Assembly: GCA_937900465.1 (NCBI GenBank) | Contig: CALCEJ010000001.1 | Coordinates: 1 to 31,373, forward strand | Length of the DNA: 31,373 nt | DNA from: an uncultured Bacteroidales bacterium | GTDB lineage: Bacteria; Bacteroidota; Bacteroidia; Bacteroidales; UBA932 | Direction of reading: 5' to 3' | In this document: in pieces, positions 1-8,761 of the stretch | How the letters are laid out: each line of letters starts with the position of its first letter | Position numbering within the stretch: the first letter of the stretch is position 1 | Notes under the pieces: model-generated | The model's input: the letters and a program-made list of their open reading frames with translations, nothing else | Database searches by the model: none | Told to the model about the DNA's origin: nothing | Made by a program: the position numbers and the translations under genes

Positions 1-1194
1 CGCACCTACAGGGACCTTCCCGGAAGGATCCGCGAGGCGGGCCGCTCCGTCGGATGCGATGCGGTGCTCGCCTTCGGGTGGTGGTATGAAGGGATGGACA
101 ACGGATATCCCGATTATACGGTTGACCATACCCAGGGCGGGGACCCGGCCTGGAAGGAGGCTATCCGTGAGTTCAGGGAAGACGGCGGCAGGCTCATCCT
201 CTACTACAACGGGCGTCTGATTGACGTTGAGAGCGACTTTTACCGGAACGGGAAGGGTTCTTCCGTCTCGAACCGCGACAATACCGGACGGGAATTCACT
301 GAGCACTACAAGTTTACCGGGGAAGGGACCACCCTCGGCTACTATGATTCCCGCACCTTCGTAATTGCCGATATGTCCAGCAGGCTCTGGCGCGATATGC
401 TCCTTTCAATGGCGGACAGGGCAATGGACTACGGGGCGGATGCTGTGTTTTACGACCAGCTTGGCGTCGCGGAGGAGTTCCCTTCGTGGGATCTCTCCCG
501 GGAATTCCCTGTCCAGGATGTATTCACGGGCCGGTACAAGGCTGAAGCTCTCCGGGAAATCAGGGATCACGTCAAAGCCCTGGATCCTTCGTTCGGGCTT
601 GGGACGGAATGGCTCAGCGACTGCACTTCCCAGTTCTGCGATTTTGTCCATATCGTCGAGTTCACCGCGCTCCCTGAGAGTTTCCCGGAGTGGTTCAGGT
701 ACACTTTCCCGGAGGTGATATGGAGCGACCGCTGCGTCCGCGATGACAACGACGTTCCCCGCCGCGTCAACAACACCCTCCTGAAAGGGCTCAGGAACGA
801 TATAGAAGTTTTCCGCTGCCGGGGACTCATCGACGAGACGCCCGTTTACCAGGCCCGTCTCGCCGCGGTCAACGCTATCCGTCACGACTTTCCGGAACTG
901 CTCCTTAGGGGCCGCTTCGCCTATATGGACGATTTCACCTCGAGCAATCCCAATCTTATCGCCCGGGAGTTCCGGGACTCCGGCGAGGGTGATGCGCAGC
1001 GGATTGCAATCGTCGTAACCAACACGGACCCCGCAGACCAAAGCGGCACCCTGCGCGTCCCCGGCTTCCACCTTGTCGACAGCCGGACCATCGGATCCGC
1101 CAAGGTGGGCACGCACGCGAACCATCCGGGACACAACTGTCCCGTCACAATTCCCCAATACTCCCTCGCCGTCCTCATTTTCGAGCGAGACTGA
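1..1194 (+). CDS. DUF6259-type putative glycoside hydrolase, 5'-truncated by the window edge
   Basis: Frame 1 is open from the first base to the TGA ending at 1194, so the gene starts upstream; 397 residues are visible. The GTG at 64 is internal and not a start. The fragment has the motif GWWYEGMDNGYPDY (fragment residues 26-39), then AVFYDQLG with Asp152 at the end of a predicted beta strand, then GLGTEWLSD, and a C-terminal beta-rich stretch (about 320-397). From memory these match DUF6259 proteins, which look like alpha/beta-barrel glycosidases without an established activity. Asp152 is a candidate catalytic residue, by inference only. It lies 105 nt before the large sugar-utilization operon on the same strand and probably belongs to the same locus, but the gap holds a promoter, so it may be a separate transcript. 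Family assignment is moderately sure; activity is unknown. Confidence 0.6.
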   Translation, partial: RTYRDLPGRIREAGRSVGCDAVLAFGWWYEGMDNGYPDYTVDHTQGGDPAWKEAIREFREDGGRLILYYNGRLIDVESDFYRNGKGSSVSNRDNTGREFTEHYKFTGEGTTLGYYDSRTFVIADMSSRLWRDMLLSMADRAMDYGADAVFYDQLGVAEEFPSWDLSREFPVQDVFTGRYKAEALREIRDHVKALDPSFGLGTEWLSDCTSQFCDFVHIVEFTALPESFPEWFRYTFPEVIWSDRCVRDDNDVPRRVNNTLLKGLRNDIEVFRCRGLIDETPVYQARLAAVNAIRHDFPELLLRGRFAYMDDFTSSNPNLIAREFRDSGEGDAQRIAIVVTNTDPADQSGTLRVPGFHLVDSRTIGSAKVGTHANHPGHNCPVTIPQYSLAVLIFERD

Positions 1195-1228
1195 CGACTG
1201 AGGTTTCGGTGGGTTTCATTTTTCGTGG

Positions 1229-1242
1229 TTTCCTATAGGAAA
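1229..1242. promoter_or_regulatory. Perfect 14-bp palindrome, candidate operator
   Basis: TTTCCTATAGGAAA is a perfect inverted repeat. It ends 16 nt before the -7 box at 1259, so it covers the place where a -33 element would sit; no TTTG is found at the usual spacing. This geometry suits a dimeric regulator, and the operon encodes one (GntR/LacI-type at 14525). The link between the two is inference. Confidence 0.4.
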
Positions 1243-1258
1243 TCACGTTTTTTTTATG

Positions 1259-1266
1259 TAGATTTG
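1259..1266 (+). promoter_or_regulatory. Bacteroidetes -7 promoter element upstream of the operon
   Basis: TAGATTTG matches the Bacteroidetes primary-sigma -7 consensus TAnnTTTG. It lies 33 nt before the chosen ATG at 1300, giving a predicted leader of about 25-30 nt. The usual -33 TTTG is not seen at the expected distance; a palindrome occupies that place, suggesting regulated transcription. Confidence 0.5.
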
Positions 1267-1299
1267 TGCGAATACACACATCACACGCACGCGCGAGAA

Positions 1300-3594
1300 A
1301 TGACACTGAGACGCATATTCCCAACAATTGCATTGATTATCATATCGATGCCGTCGCTTTCGGCCTCTACGGCCGGGAAGGGCGTTGCCGGATGCACCTC
1401 CCCCGGAGGCTTGACTGAACTTACCTTCACCCTTGACGGGGGCGGCGTCCCCACGTGGACTCTCTCCTACAAGGGAAAGACCGTCATCGCCCCTTCTCAC
1501 CTCGGGCTCGAGCTAGTCCGTACCCCAAGGGCATCAAAGGGCCTTGGAGAGACAGACCTTATGGACGGCTTCAGCATCCTCTCCGTCGACGCCTCCTCCT
1601 TCGACGAAACCTGGACCCCCGTCTGGGGCGAAACCTCCACAATCCGTAACAACTACACCGAACTCGCCGTCACCCTCGTTCAGGACGGCGGAATCCGCGA
1701 GGGCAGGGTGACGAAGGAAGCGCAAAGCGGAGAAATTGGTTTTTCCGGCCCCGTCCGGAAAAATAATTTTCCGCGGAGCGAGGAAAGCGGGATCCGCGAG
1801 GGCAGGGTGACGAAGGAAGCGACAGGAAGAAAGATGATAATAAGGTTCAGGGTGTACGATCACGGAGCAGGAGTGAGATATGAGTTCCCTGAGCAGAAAG
1901 AATTGGAGTTTTTCGTCATAAAAGAGGAACATACACAGCTTCGGATGGACGGAGACCATATCGCGTGGTGGATACCGGGAGATTACGACTCCGAAGAATA
2001 CGTCACAGAGAAATCCCGCCTCAGCGAAATCCGTCAGAGGATGCCCGAAGCAAAACAAACCTACTGGACAAACCACACCTTCTCCCCCACCGGCATCCAG
2101 ACCCCCGTCCAGCTCAAAACCGACGACGGCCTCTACATCAACCTCCACGAAGCCGCCTGCACGGACTACTCCACGATGTCCCTTGTCCTTGACGACGGGA
2201 CAATGACCTTCGAATCCTTCCTTACACCCGATGCAGAAGGGAACAAGGGCTATATGCAGGCTCCCTGCAAGACCCCCTGGAGGACAGTCCTCGTCAGCGA
2301 CGACGCAAGGGATATGCTCTCGGAGAAGCTGATTCTCAATCTCAACGAACCCTGCGCATACGAGGACGTGAGCTGGATAAAGCCGGTCAAGTATATGGGC
2401 GTATGGTGGGAAATGATTGCGGGAGCAGGTTCCTGGGCCTATACGGATCTCACGAGCGTGCAGCTCGGGACAACGGATTTCTCCAACGAGCCCCCTTCCG
2501 GAAAGCACAGGGCGACGACGGAAAACGTCAAAAAATATATCGACTTCGCCGCAGGAAATGGTATTGACCACGTTCTCGTGGAGGGGTGGAACATAGGATG
2601 GGAGGACTGGGAACTCCATACGAAGGAAAACGTCTTTGACTTCGTAACCCCCTACCCGGACTTTGATATCGACGAGGTCTCCGCTTACGCCCGCTCCAAA
2701 GGCGTCCGTCTCATAATGCACCACGAGACAGCATCCTCCGTCCGCAATTACGAGCGCAGGATGCCGGAAGCCTTCGCACTTATGAAGGAATACGGCTACG
2801 ATGCCGTAAAGACCGGCTACTGCGGCGATATCATCCCCCGGGGGGAGCATCACTACGGCCAGTTTATGAACAATCACTACCTCTACGTAGTGAAAGAGGC
2901 GGCAAAGCGCCGCATAATGGTCAACGCCCACGAGGCCAGCCGCCCTACCGGCCTTATCCGCACATATCCTAACTACGTAGCCCAGGAAAGTGCCCGCGGC
3001 GGCGAATACGAAGCTTTCGCGGCAAAGGGCGGAAACCCCGTGGACCATCACGTCATCCTCCCCTTCACCCGCCTCCAGGGAGGGCCTATGGACTATACCC
3101 CAGGAATCCTGGAGACAGACCTCTCCTGGGCGGGGAATCCCTCCAGGGTCCATACTACGATTGCCGGCCAGCTCGCCCTCTATCTGACGATGCCTTCGCC
3201 CCTTCAGATGGCGGCTGACCTTCCGGAGCACTACGAAAAATACGCTGACGCATTCCGCTTCATCCGCGAAGTCGCCCTTGACTGGAGCGACAGCCGCTAT
3301 CTCGAAGCGGAGCCCGGCGAATTCATAACCGTCGCCCGGAGGGAAAAGGGCGGCGGGCGCTGGTTCGTCGGCGGTAAAACCGCCTTCGCAAGGAAAGCTG
3401 AAGTCAAACTGGACTTCCTTGAAAAGGGAAAGAAATACACCTGCACCATCTGGGCGGACGCGAAAGGAGCCCGATGGGATGACGCCCCCGCCCTTTACAC
3501 CGTCACCGAAAAGACTGTAAAGGCCGGTCAGACGCTGAAGGTCGACGAGGCGGAAGGCGGCGGATTCACGATGATAATCACACAAAAACAATAA
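1300..3594 (+). CDS. GH97 glycoside hydrolase, inverting SusB-like alpha-glucosidase type
   Basis: 764 residues starting at ATG 1300. An in-frame ATG at 1225 would add 25 residues ahead of the signal peptide and overlap the promoter, so it was not used. Residues 1-25 are a Sec signal peptide, consistent with a periplasmic enzyme. Then come the GH97 N-terminal beta-sandwich, the catalytic barrel and a C-terminal beta domain. Glutamates E476 (HHETA), E545 (HEASRPTG), E563 (ESARG) and E569 (GEYE) have exactly the spacing of E439, E508, E526 and E532 in Bacteroides SusB (numbers recalled), all offset by 37. DAVKTGY has Gly where retaining GH97 enzymes carry the Asp nucleophile, so an inverting mechanism is expected. 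Odd feature: residues 131-174 are an in-frame 44-residue insertion made by a repeat element. First gene of the long operon, 10 nt before susC. Confidence 0.93.
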   Translation: MTLRRIFPTIALIIISMPSLSASTAGKGVAGCTSPGGLTELTFTLDGGGVPTWTLSYKGKTVIAPSHLGLELVRTPRASKGLGETDLMDGFSILSVDASSFDETWTPVWGETSTIRNNYTELAVTLVQDGGIREGRVTKEAQSGEIGFSGPVRKNNFPRSEESGIREGRVTKEATGRKMIIRFRVYDHGAGVRYEFPEQKELEFFVIKEEHTQLRMDGDHIAWWIPGDYDSEEYVTEKSRLSEIRQRMPEAKQTYWTNHTFSPTGIQTPVQLKTDDGLYINLHEAACTDYSTMSLVLDDGTMTFESFLTPDAEGNKGYMQAPCKTPWRTVLVSDDARDMLSEKLILNLNEPCAYEDVSWIKPVKYMGVWWEMIAGAGSWAYTDLTSVQLGTTDFSNEPPSGKHRATTENVKKYIDFAAGNGIDHVLVEGWNIGWEDWELHTKENVFDFVTPYPDFDIDEVSAYARSKGVRLIMHHETASSVRNYERRMPEAFALMKEYGYDAVKTGYCGDIIPRGEHHYGQFMNNHYLYVVKEAAKRRIMVNAHEASRPTGLIRTYPNYVAQESARGGEYEAFAAKGGNPVDHHVILPFTRLQGGPMDYTPGILETDLSWAGNPSRVHTTIAGQLALYLTMPSPLQMAADLPEHYEKYADAFRFIREVALDWSDSRYLEAEPGEFITVARREKGGGRWFVGGKTAFARKAEVKLDFLEKGKKYTCTIWADAKGARWDDAPALYTVTEKTVKAGQTLKVDEAEGGGFTMIITQKQ
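1689..1821 (+). repeat. Palindromic repeat element inserted in frame in the GH97 gene
   Basis: Two 34-nt direct copies (1689-1722 and 1788-1821, one mismatch) encode the peptide GIREGRVTKEA twice, exactly 99 nt apart. Between them lies a long imperfect hairpin. The outer arms are 1727-1737 and 1765-1774 with one bulged G. The inner arms TTTTTCCGG and CCGGAAAAA (1740-1748, 1755-1763) are perfect, around a 6-nt loop. The element adds 44 codons with no stop or frameshift, between two conserved parts of the GH97 N-terminal domain (TELAVTL before, GRKMIIRFRVYD after). It resembles in-frame palindromic elements known from Rickettsia in behaviour, not in sequence. No further copy was found in this window. 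Confidence 0.75.
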
Positions 3595-3604
3595 CAACAA
3601 CCCT

Positions 3605-6600
3605 ATGAAAATCAAAGTTTTGCTAATGACGCTTCTTGCCGCGCTCCTAGCCGGGTCCATCGCCTTCGCGGCGGAATCCCCCGCTCCGGCGCCGGAAAGA
3701 GTCAACGTCAGCGGCGTCGTCCTGGACGATATGGACATTCCCATCGCCGGCGCTGCCGTAATGGTGAGAGGAAGTTCAAGGGGTGTCCTCACCGATGATG
3801 AGGGACGCTTCTCGATCGATGTGAATCCCCACGACGTCCTTATTATCTCCTACCTCGGCTTCGATGACGAGGAAATCAAGGTCGGAGACCAGCGGACCTT
3901 CATCATCAAGATGAAATCGCAGGCAAGTTCCCTGGAAGAGGTTACCGTCGTTGCCTACGGTTCCCAGAGAAAGGCGTCCGTCATCGGCGCCATAACGACC
4001 GTCGACACCCAGGCCCTCAAGACCCCGGTGGGTCAGGTCTCGTCCTCCCTTGCCGGCAAGATGGCCGGACTTGTGGTTCTCCAGAGGACCGGTGAGCCCG
4101 GCGCAGGCGCTGATTTCTGGATCAGGGGTATCTCCACCTTCGGAAGCAACAAGAACACTCCGCTTATCCTCGTTGACGGTATCGAGCGCAGCCTGGACCT
4201 TGTGGATGCTGATGATATCGCATCGTTCTCAATCCTGAAGGACGCTACGGCTACCGCCCTCTACGGTGTCCGCGGAGCTAACGGTATTGTCATCGTAACC
4301 ACGAAGCGAGGCTCCGAGTCCGCCCCGAAGGTCAACTTCAAAGTGGAATACGGCTCCACCCAGCCCATCAAGATCCCCAAGATGGCAAACGCGGAGCAGT
4401 GGATCGACTTCTACAACGCGGTAAGCCTTGACAGCGGCAACATCCAGCCCATCGACGACTACTCCAAAGAGATGTATCTCTCCTATGCGGATCCCGACCT
4501 CTATCCTAACGTCGACTGGGTCAAGACGATGTACAAGGATATGGCTACGACCCAGCGCTACAACCTCAGCGTCAGCGGCGGTACCAAGATGGTCCGCTAC
4601 TATGTAGCCGGCTCCTACTACTTCGAGGACTCGATCCTGAACACGGCGGACGACGACCGCTACGACGCTTCGCTGAACTTCAACAAGTTCAACTTCCGCG
4701 CGAACACTGACATCAACATCACAAGGAGCACCATCCTCGGAATCTCGCTCTCCACGCAGTACAACATCAAGAACCAGCCTGCATCGAGCCTTTCGGACAT
4801 CTATACCTACACGCTCCTGATGACCCCTATAGCGATTCCCACCCACTTCTCCGACGGGACGCTCTCAAGGGCCCTCGTGGGTCACAACCCGTGGAACGAC
4901 CTCAACAGCGTAGGTTACTCCAACAACGACCAGATCACGGCCCAGTCCCTCATCTCCCTTACCCAGCACTTCGACGATTTCGCCCCCTGGATGCAGGGCC
5001 TAACCGCGAACGTCAAGTTCTCCTGGGACGCCTGGAGTTCGACAACTCTCACCCGCGGTATCTATCCCTCCCTGTACAGGGCTCTCGGACGTGAGACCAT
5101 TCCGGATGAACTGGGCAACTACCCGCTCATTCTCGAGCAGGTCCAGGAAGGAAGCAACTATATGGGCATATCCACCGGACACGCCGGTTCAATGACCATA
5201 AACGGCGAGGCATCCCTCACCTACGACCGGGAATTCGCCGCGGCCCACCGCGTGGGCGGACTGCTCCTTTTCAACATCCGCAACTACCAGAACCTCTTCC
5301 CCGGAAACTACGTCTATGCATTCCCGTACAGGTACATCGGACTTGCGGGACGTCTGACCTACTCCTACAAAGACCGTTACTTCATCGAGAGTAACTTCGG
5401 TTACAACGGCTCCGAGAACTTCGCCCCTTCGCACAGGATGGGATTCTTCCCTTCCATCGCTGTCGGTTACATCATCTCGAACGAACCCTTCTGGGACGGC
5501 CTTAAAGATGTCGTGAGCCTTCTGAAATTCAAGACATCCTACGGAGAGGTAGGTAACGACCAGATTCCGGCCCGTTTTGCCTTCAACACTGAGATGAACA
5601 CCTATGCCGCAGGTTTCTCCTTCGGCGAGGCCGCCAAGAAAAACTGGGGCGCCGGTATCGCAACGGCAAAGCGCGGCGATGACTCCGTGGGATGGGAAAC
5701 CTCCCATAAGTTCAACGCCGGAGTCGAGACCAAGTTCTTCAACGCCCTTTCAGTGAACTTCGACTACTTCCAGGAAAAGAGGGAAGGAATCTATGTGGCC
5801 CGCCAGATGACCCCTTCCGTAGTGGGCGAGAACACAGCCCAGTTCGCAAACATAGGACGCCTGTTCAACCAGGGCTTTGAAATCAACACCGAATTCGAGA
5901 AGTCCTTCTCCAACGGCCTGTACCTTTCCGCCCGCGGAAACTACAGTTACAACCGCAACCGCAAGGTTTACGACGACATCCCTCCCCAGCTCTGGGAATA
6001 CCAGAACACCTACGGCTATACCGTCTACCAGCAGAGGGGTCTTATCGCTGAGGGCCTGTTCGTGGATCAGGAAGACATAGACACCTGGCCCAAGCAGACT
6101 TTCTATGAGGTCCGTCCCGGCGACATCAAGTACCGTGACATCAACGGTGACGGTGTCGTGGACAACTTCGACGTAGTCCCCATCGGCTATACCCACGTCC
6201 CTGAGATCAACTACGGATTCGGCGTCAGCGCATCCTGGATGGGCTTTGACGCTTCCGTATGGTTCAACGGCGTAGCCCACTATACAAGGTTCATTACCGG
6301 AGCGAACCTCTACGGAGCTTCCACGAATATGGACCAGCTGGGACAGATTTACGAGGATGTGGCCCTGAACAGATGGACTGTTGAGAACAACAATCCGAAC
6401 GCCCCCTACCCCCGTCTGTCACTCTCGAAGAACGAGAACAACCAGTTCTCCTACATCATCGACCAACAGTCCGCGCTCTCGACTTTCTGGCAGAAGGATA
6501 TGAGCTTCCTCCGCCTGAAAAACGCAGAAATAGGATACACCCTTCCGAAGCGTCTCACCCGTAAGGCAAAGCTCTCTACGGTCCGCTTCTACCTCCAGGG

Positions 6601-6718
6601 GGTAAATCTGCTGACCTTCTCCAAGTTCAAACTCTGGGATCCCGAGCTTTCCGCCGGAAACGGAAACACTTATCCCCAGATGAGGACCTACTGCTTCGGC
6701 GTTAACCTTAATTTCTAA
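3605..6718 (+). CDS. SusC-like TonB-dependent outer-membrane receptor (first pair)
   Basis: 1037 residues. Signal peptide 1-22 or so, then a carboxypeptidase-regulatory-like domain (about 34-107: VNVSGVVLDD to TFIIKMK) and a TonB-box-like segment EEVTVVAYG near residue 113. The plug follows, with the family motifs ILVDGIERSLDLVDADDI, SILKDATATALYG and GVRGANGIVIVTTKRG. The rest is a beta-barrel ending in the terminal aromatic of FGVNLNF. Length and order are typical of SusC proteins, which import oligosaccharides with TonB energy while SusD acts as a lid. It starts 10 nt after GH97 and is followed 14 nt later by its SusD partner. The transported sugar cannot be told from the sequence. Confidence 0.96.
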   Translation: MKIKVLLMTLLAALLAGSIAFAAESPAPAPERVNVSGVVLDDMDIPIAGAAVMVRGSSRGVLTDDEGRFSIDVNPHDVLIISYLGFDDEEIKVGDQRTFIIKMKSQASSLEEVTVVAYGSQRKASVIGAITTVDTQALKTPVGQVSSSLAGKMAGLVVLQRTGEPGAGADFWIRGISTFGSNKNTPLILVDGIERSLDLVDADDIASFSILKDATATALYGVRGANGIVIVTTKRGSESAPKVNFKVEYGSTQPIKIPKMANAEQWIDFYNAVSLDSGNIQPIDDYSKEMYLSYADPDLYPNVDWVKTMYKDMATTQRYNLSVSGGTKMVRYYVAGSYYFEDSILNTADDDRYDASLNFNKFNFRANTDINITRSTILGISLSTQYNIKNQPASSLSDIYTYTLLMTPIAIPTHFSDGTLSRALVGHNPWNDLNSVGYSNNDQITAQSLISLTQHFDDFAPWMQGLTANVKFSWDAWSSTTLTRGIYPSLYRALGRETIPDELGNYPLILEQVQEGSNYMGISTGHAGSMTINGEASLTYDREFAAAHRVGGLLLFNIRNYQNLFPGNYVYAFPYRYIGLAGRLTYSYKDRYFIESNFGYNGSENFAPSHRMGFFPSIAVGYIISNEPFWDGLKDVVSLLKFKTSYGEVGNDQIPARFAFNTEMNTYAAGFSFGEAAKKNWGAGIATAKRGDDSVGWETSHKFNAGVETKFFNALSVNFDYFQEKREGIYVARQMTPSVVGENTAQFANIGRLFNQGFEINTEFEKSFSNGLYLSARGNYSYNRNRKVYDDIPPQLWEYQNTYGYTVYQQRGLIAEGLFVDQEDIDTWPKQTFYEVRPGDIKYRDINGDGVVDNFDVVPIGYTHVPEINYGFGVSASWMGFDASVWFNGVAHYTRFITGANLYGASTNMDQLGQIYEDVALNRWTVENNNPNAPYPRLSLSKNENNQFSYIIDQQSALSTFWQKDMSFLRLKNAEIGYTLPKRLTRKAKLSTVRFYLQGVNLLTFSKFKLWDPELSAGNGNTYPQMRTYCFGVNLNF

Positions 6719-6720
6719 AA

Positions 6721-6725
6721 GGAGG
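6721..6725 (+). promoter_or_regulatory. Strong Shine-Dalgarno before the first susD
   Basis: GGAGG sits 7 nt before the ATG at 6733. Most Bacteroidetes genes, including most in this operon, lack such a site, so a canonical one here suggests raised translation of the SusD lipoprotein. Confidence 0.6.
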
Positions 6726-6732
6726 CAGAACA

Positions 6733-8748
6733 ATGAAAAAGCATATTACCATAGCAATCATACTGACGGCAGCCCTCGCAGCATCCTCCTGCAGCAGTTT
6801 CCTTGACGTCGAGCTCCACGACCAGGCGACTCTCGAAGAGATTTTCTCCCAGGGAAACACTGCCCACAGCTATCTCCGTCACATCTATTCCTTCATTCCG
6901 GAGGATGAATCCATCAACAACCGCGAAGGATGGGTCGTCGCCCGCGCAGACGAGGCCCAGTTCTCCTGGACCCAGTGGGTTTACTACAACGGATTCCGAA
7001 GCGGCCAGTACTCATCGGCAACTTCCCTCGCCAGTTCCGGCGCTGACTACGCCATGCGCCCCTGGGGCAAGTTCTACACCGCAATCAGCCAGTGTACCGT
7101 ATTCATTAACAACATCGACCTGATGAAAGAATACAACAACAAGAGCGGCTCGGAACTCGAGGCTATCAAAAAGCAGATGAAGGCTGAGGCAAAGTTCCTC
7201 CGCGCTTACTATTATTACTGCCTTGTCCGTCAGTATGGACCCGTCTATATCTGGATGGACGAAAACGGAAAACCCGTAACGCCGGATCTGAAGGCGGACG
7301 GAACGAAGATCGAGCGTAACACGATGGACGAATGCTTCACGTTCATCCTCTCCCAGCTCGACGAGGCGATTGACGAACTTCCCCTGAACGTCGGAGACTT
7401 CGGAGAGATATCCCAGACCTGGCAGGGCCGCGTGACAAAGGGCGCTGCGATGGCAGTCAAATGCCGCGTCGCAATGATGCAGGCATCTCCCCTTTACAAC
7501 GGTCAGGGCGGAACCGGTCTCTACGACGGCTTCAAGAGTAAGATGAACGGAAAGAGCTTCTTCAGCGCCTATGACGCCACGAAGTGGGACTACGCCGCAG
7601 CTGCCAACAAGGCCCTCATAGACCTCGCCGAAAGCGGCCAGTACGCCCTTGTCCAGGGTACATCCGAATCAACGGACAAGATGCAGGCTGCGGCTGACGA
7701 CTATCAGGCCATCTTCCAGACACCCTGGAACAAGGAGACCATCTGGGGATGGTGGAAGAGGGAATCCTCCGAATACGGAGCATACCTTGCCGGCGCAGGA
7801 CAGGTGTTATGCTGCAGCCTCGCCCCTACGATCGAGGGTGTCGGAGGTTACGCCGGCATCACTCCTTCGCTGAAACTCGTTGACGCCTTCGCGATGCAGG
7901 AGACCGGACGCTACGCTCTCCAGCTGGGGAATATGTACCAGAAGACAAACGGCCGTCTGGACTATTCCAAACCCAACGTCGACCCGCTTTCCGGATACGA
8001 GGCCGAAGGATGGGAGACCGGCTATAAGGTCCCCGTCAACGCCGCGTGGGCTCCCGCTTTCAAGGCCCATAAGAGTACCGTCGGAAGGGAGGCCCGCTAC
8101 TATCAGTGCATCGTCCCCAACGGTTTCCCCTGGCCCAACGAGAACAAGAAGAAGTTCTTCACCTGCTATAACTCCAGCGAGTGCACCTCCCCCTACAGGG
8201 CTTCCGGAGACTGCAACCACGTCGGTTTCCTCTGGAGGAAATGGTATCCGACCAACCGCCAGCTGGACAACTGGCAGGCATACCAGATGAATATCGTCTA
8301 TCCCTCAATCCGTCTTGCTGAGATATACCTCAACTACGCAGAATGCCTCATCGAGCAGTCCACACCGGATCTCGTCAAAGCCTGCGAATACATCAACAAG
8401 ACAAGGGAGAGGGCCGGTCTGAACAAGATCGAAGAGGCTTATCCCGGCATCACCGCTGACAGGAACCTCCTCCGGGAGGCCCTGAGGATGGAGCGCTTCA
8501 TCGAATTCAACGGAGAGGCGGTACGTCACTTCGACGCCGTCCGGTGGATGGTCGCGACTGAGGAATACACCACCAGGAACTGGACTCTAAAGTGCACGGC
8601 TGAGACCTACGAAGAGTCATACCAGAGGGTCAGCGACGACTATAACCCCGGAGGCGAACCCACCTTCACGGACAGGGACTACCTCTTCCCCATCGCGGCC
8701 GAGCATCTGGCCCAGATGACAAATATGACCCAGAACCCCGGCTTTTAA
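6733..8748 (+). CDS. SusD/RagB-like surface glycan-binding lipoprotein (first pair)
   Basis: 671 residues. Lipoprotein signal with lipobox ending at Cys20 (LAASSC). The mature N-terminus SSFLDVELHDQATLEEIF is the classic start of SusD proteins. Further family landmarks are AEAKFLRAYYYYCLVRQYG (TPR helices, about residues 150-170), RLAEIYLNYAECLIE, the C-terminal LREALRMERFIEFNGEA and the closing NMTQNPGF. It binds glycan at the cell surface and caps the SusC encoded directly upstream. 671 residues is at the long end for SusD. It contains the only CATG tetranucleotide I found in the window (7053-7056, Ala-Met). Confidence 0.95.
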   Translation: MKKHITIAIILTAALAASSCSSFLDVELHDQATLEEIFSQGNTAHSYLRHIYSFIPEDESINNREGWVVARADEAQFSWTQWVYYNGFRSGQYSSATSLASSGADYAMRPWGKFYTAISQCTVFINNIDLMKEYNNKSGSELEAIKKQMKAEAKFLRAYYYYCLVRQYGPVYIWMDENGKPVTPDLKADGTKIERNTMDECFTFILSQLDEAIDELPLNVGDFGEISQTWQGRVTKGAAMAVKCRVAMMQASPLYNGQGGTGLYDGFKSKMNGKSFFSAYDATKWDYAAAANKALIDLAESGQYALVQGTSESTDKMQAAADDYQAIFQTPWNKETIWGWWKRESSEYGAYLAGAGQVLCCSLAPTIEGVGGYAGITPSLKLVDAFAMQETGRYALQLGNMYQKTNGRLDYSKPNVDPLSGYEAEGWETGYKVPVNAAWAPAFKAHKSTVGREARYYQCIVPNGFPWPNENKKKFFTCYNSSECTSPYRASGDCNHVGFLWRKWYPTNRQLDNWQAYQMNIVYPSIRLAEIYLNYAECLIEQSTPDLVKACEYINKTRERAGLNKIEEAYPGITADRNLLREALRMERFIEFNGEAVRHFDAVRWMVATEEYTTRNWTLKCTAETYEESYQRVSDDYNPGGEPTFTDRDYLFPIAAEHLAQMTNMTQNPGF

Positions 8749-8761
8749 CTGAACGTACGCT

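Noticed and set aside
1225..1299. Upstream GTG/ATG-type start giving 25 more residues on GH97
   Set aside because: The extension precedes a complete signal peptide and overlaps the -7 box and palindrome.
1534..3792. 752-codon open frame on the - strand opposite GH97
   Set aside because: It lies antisense to a gene with clear catalytic motifs and overlaps the next gene. GC-rich codon use with few stop-generating codons explains long antisense frames, and its translation resembles no protein.
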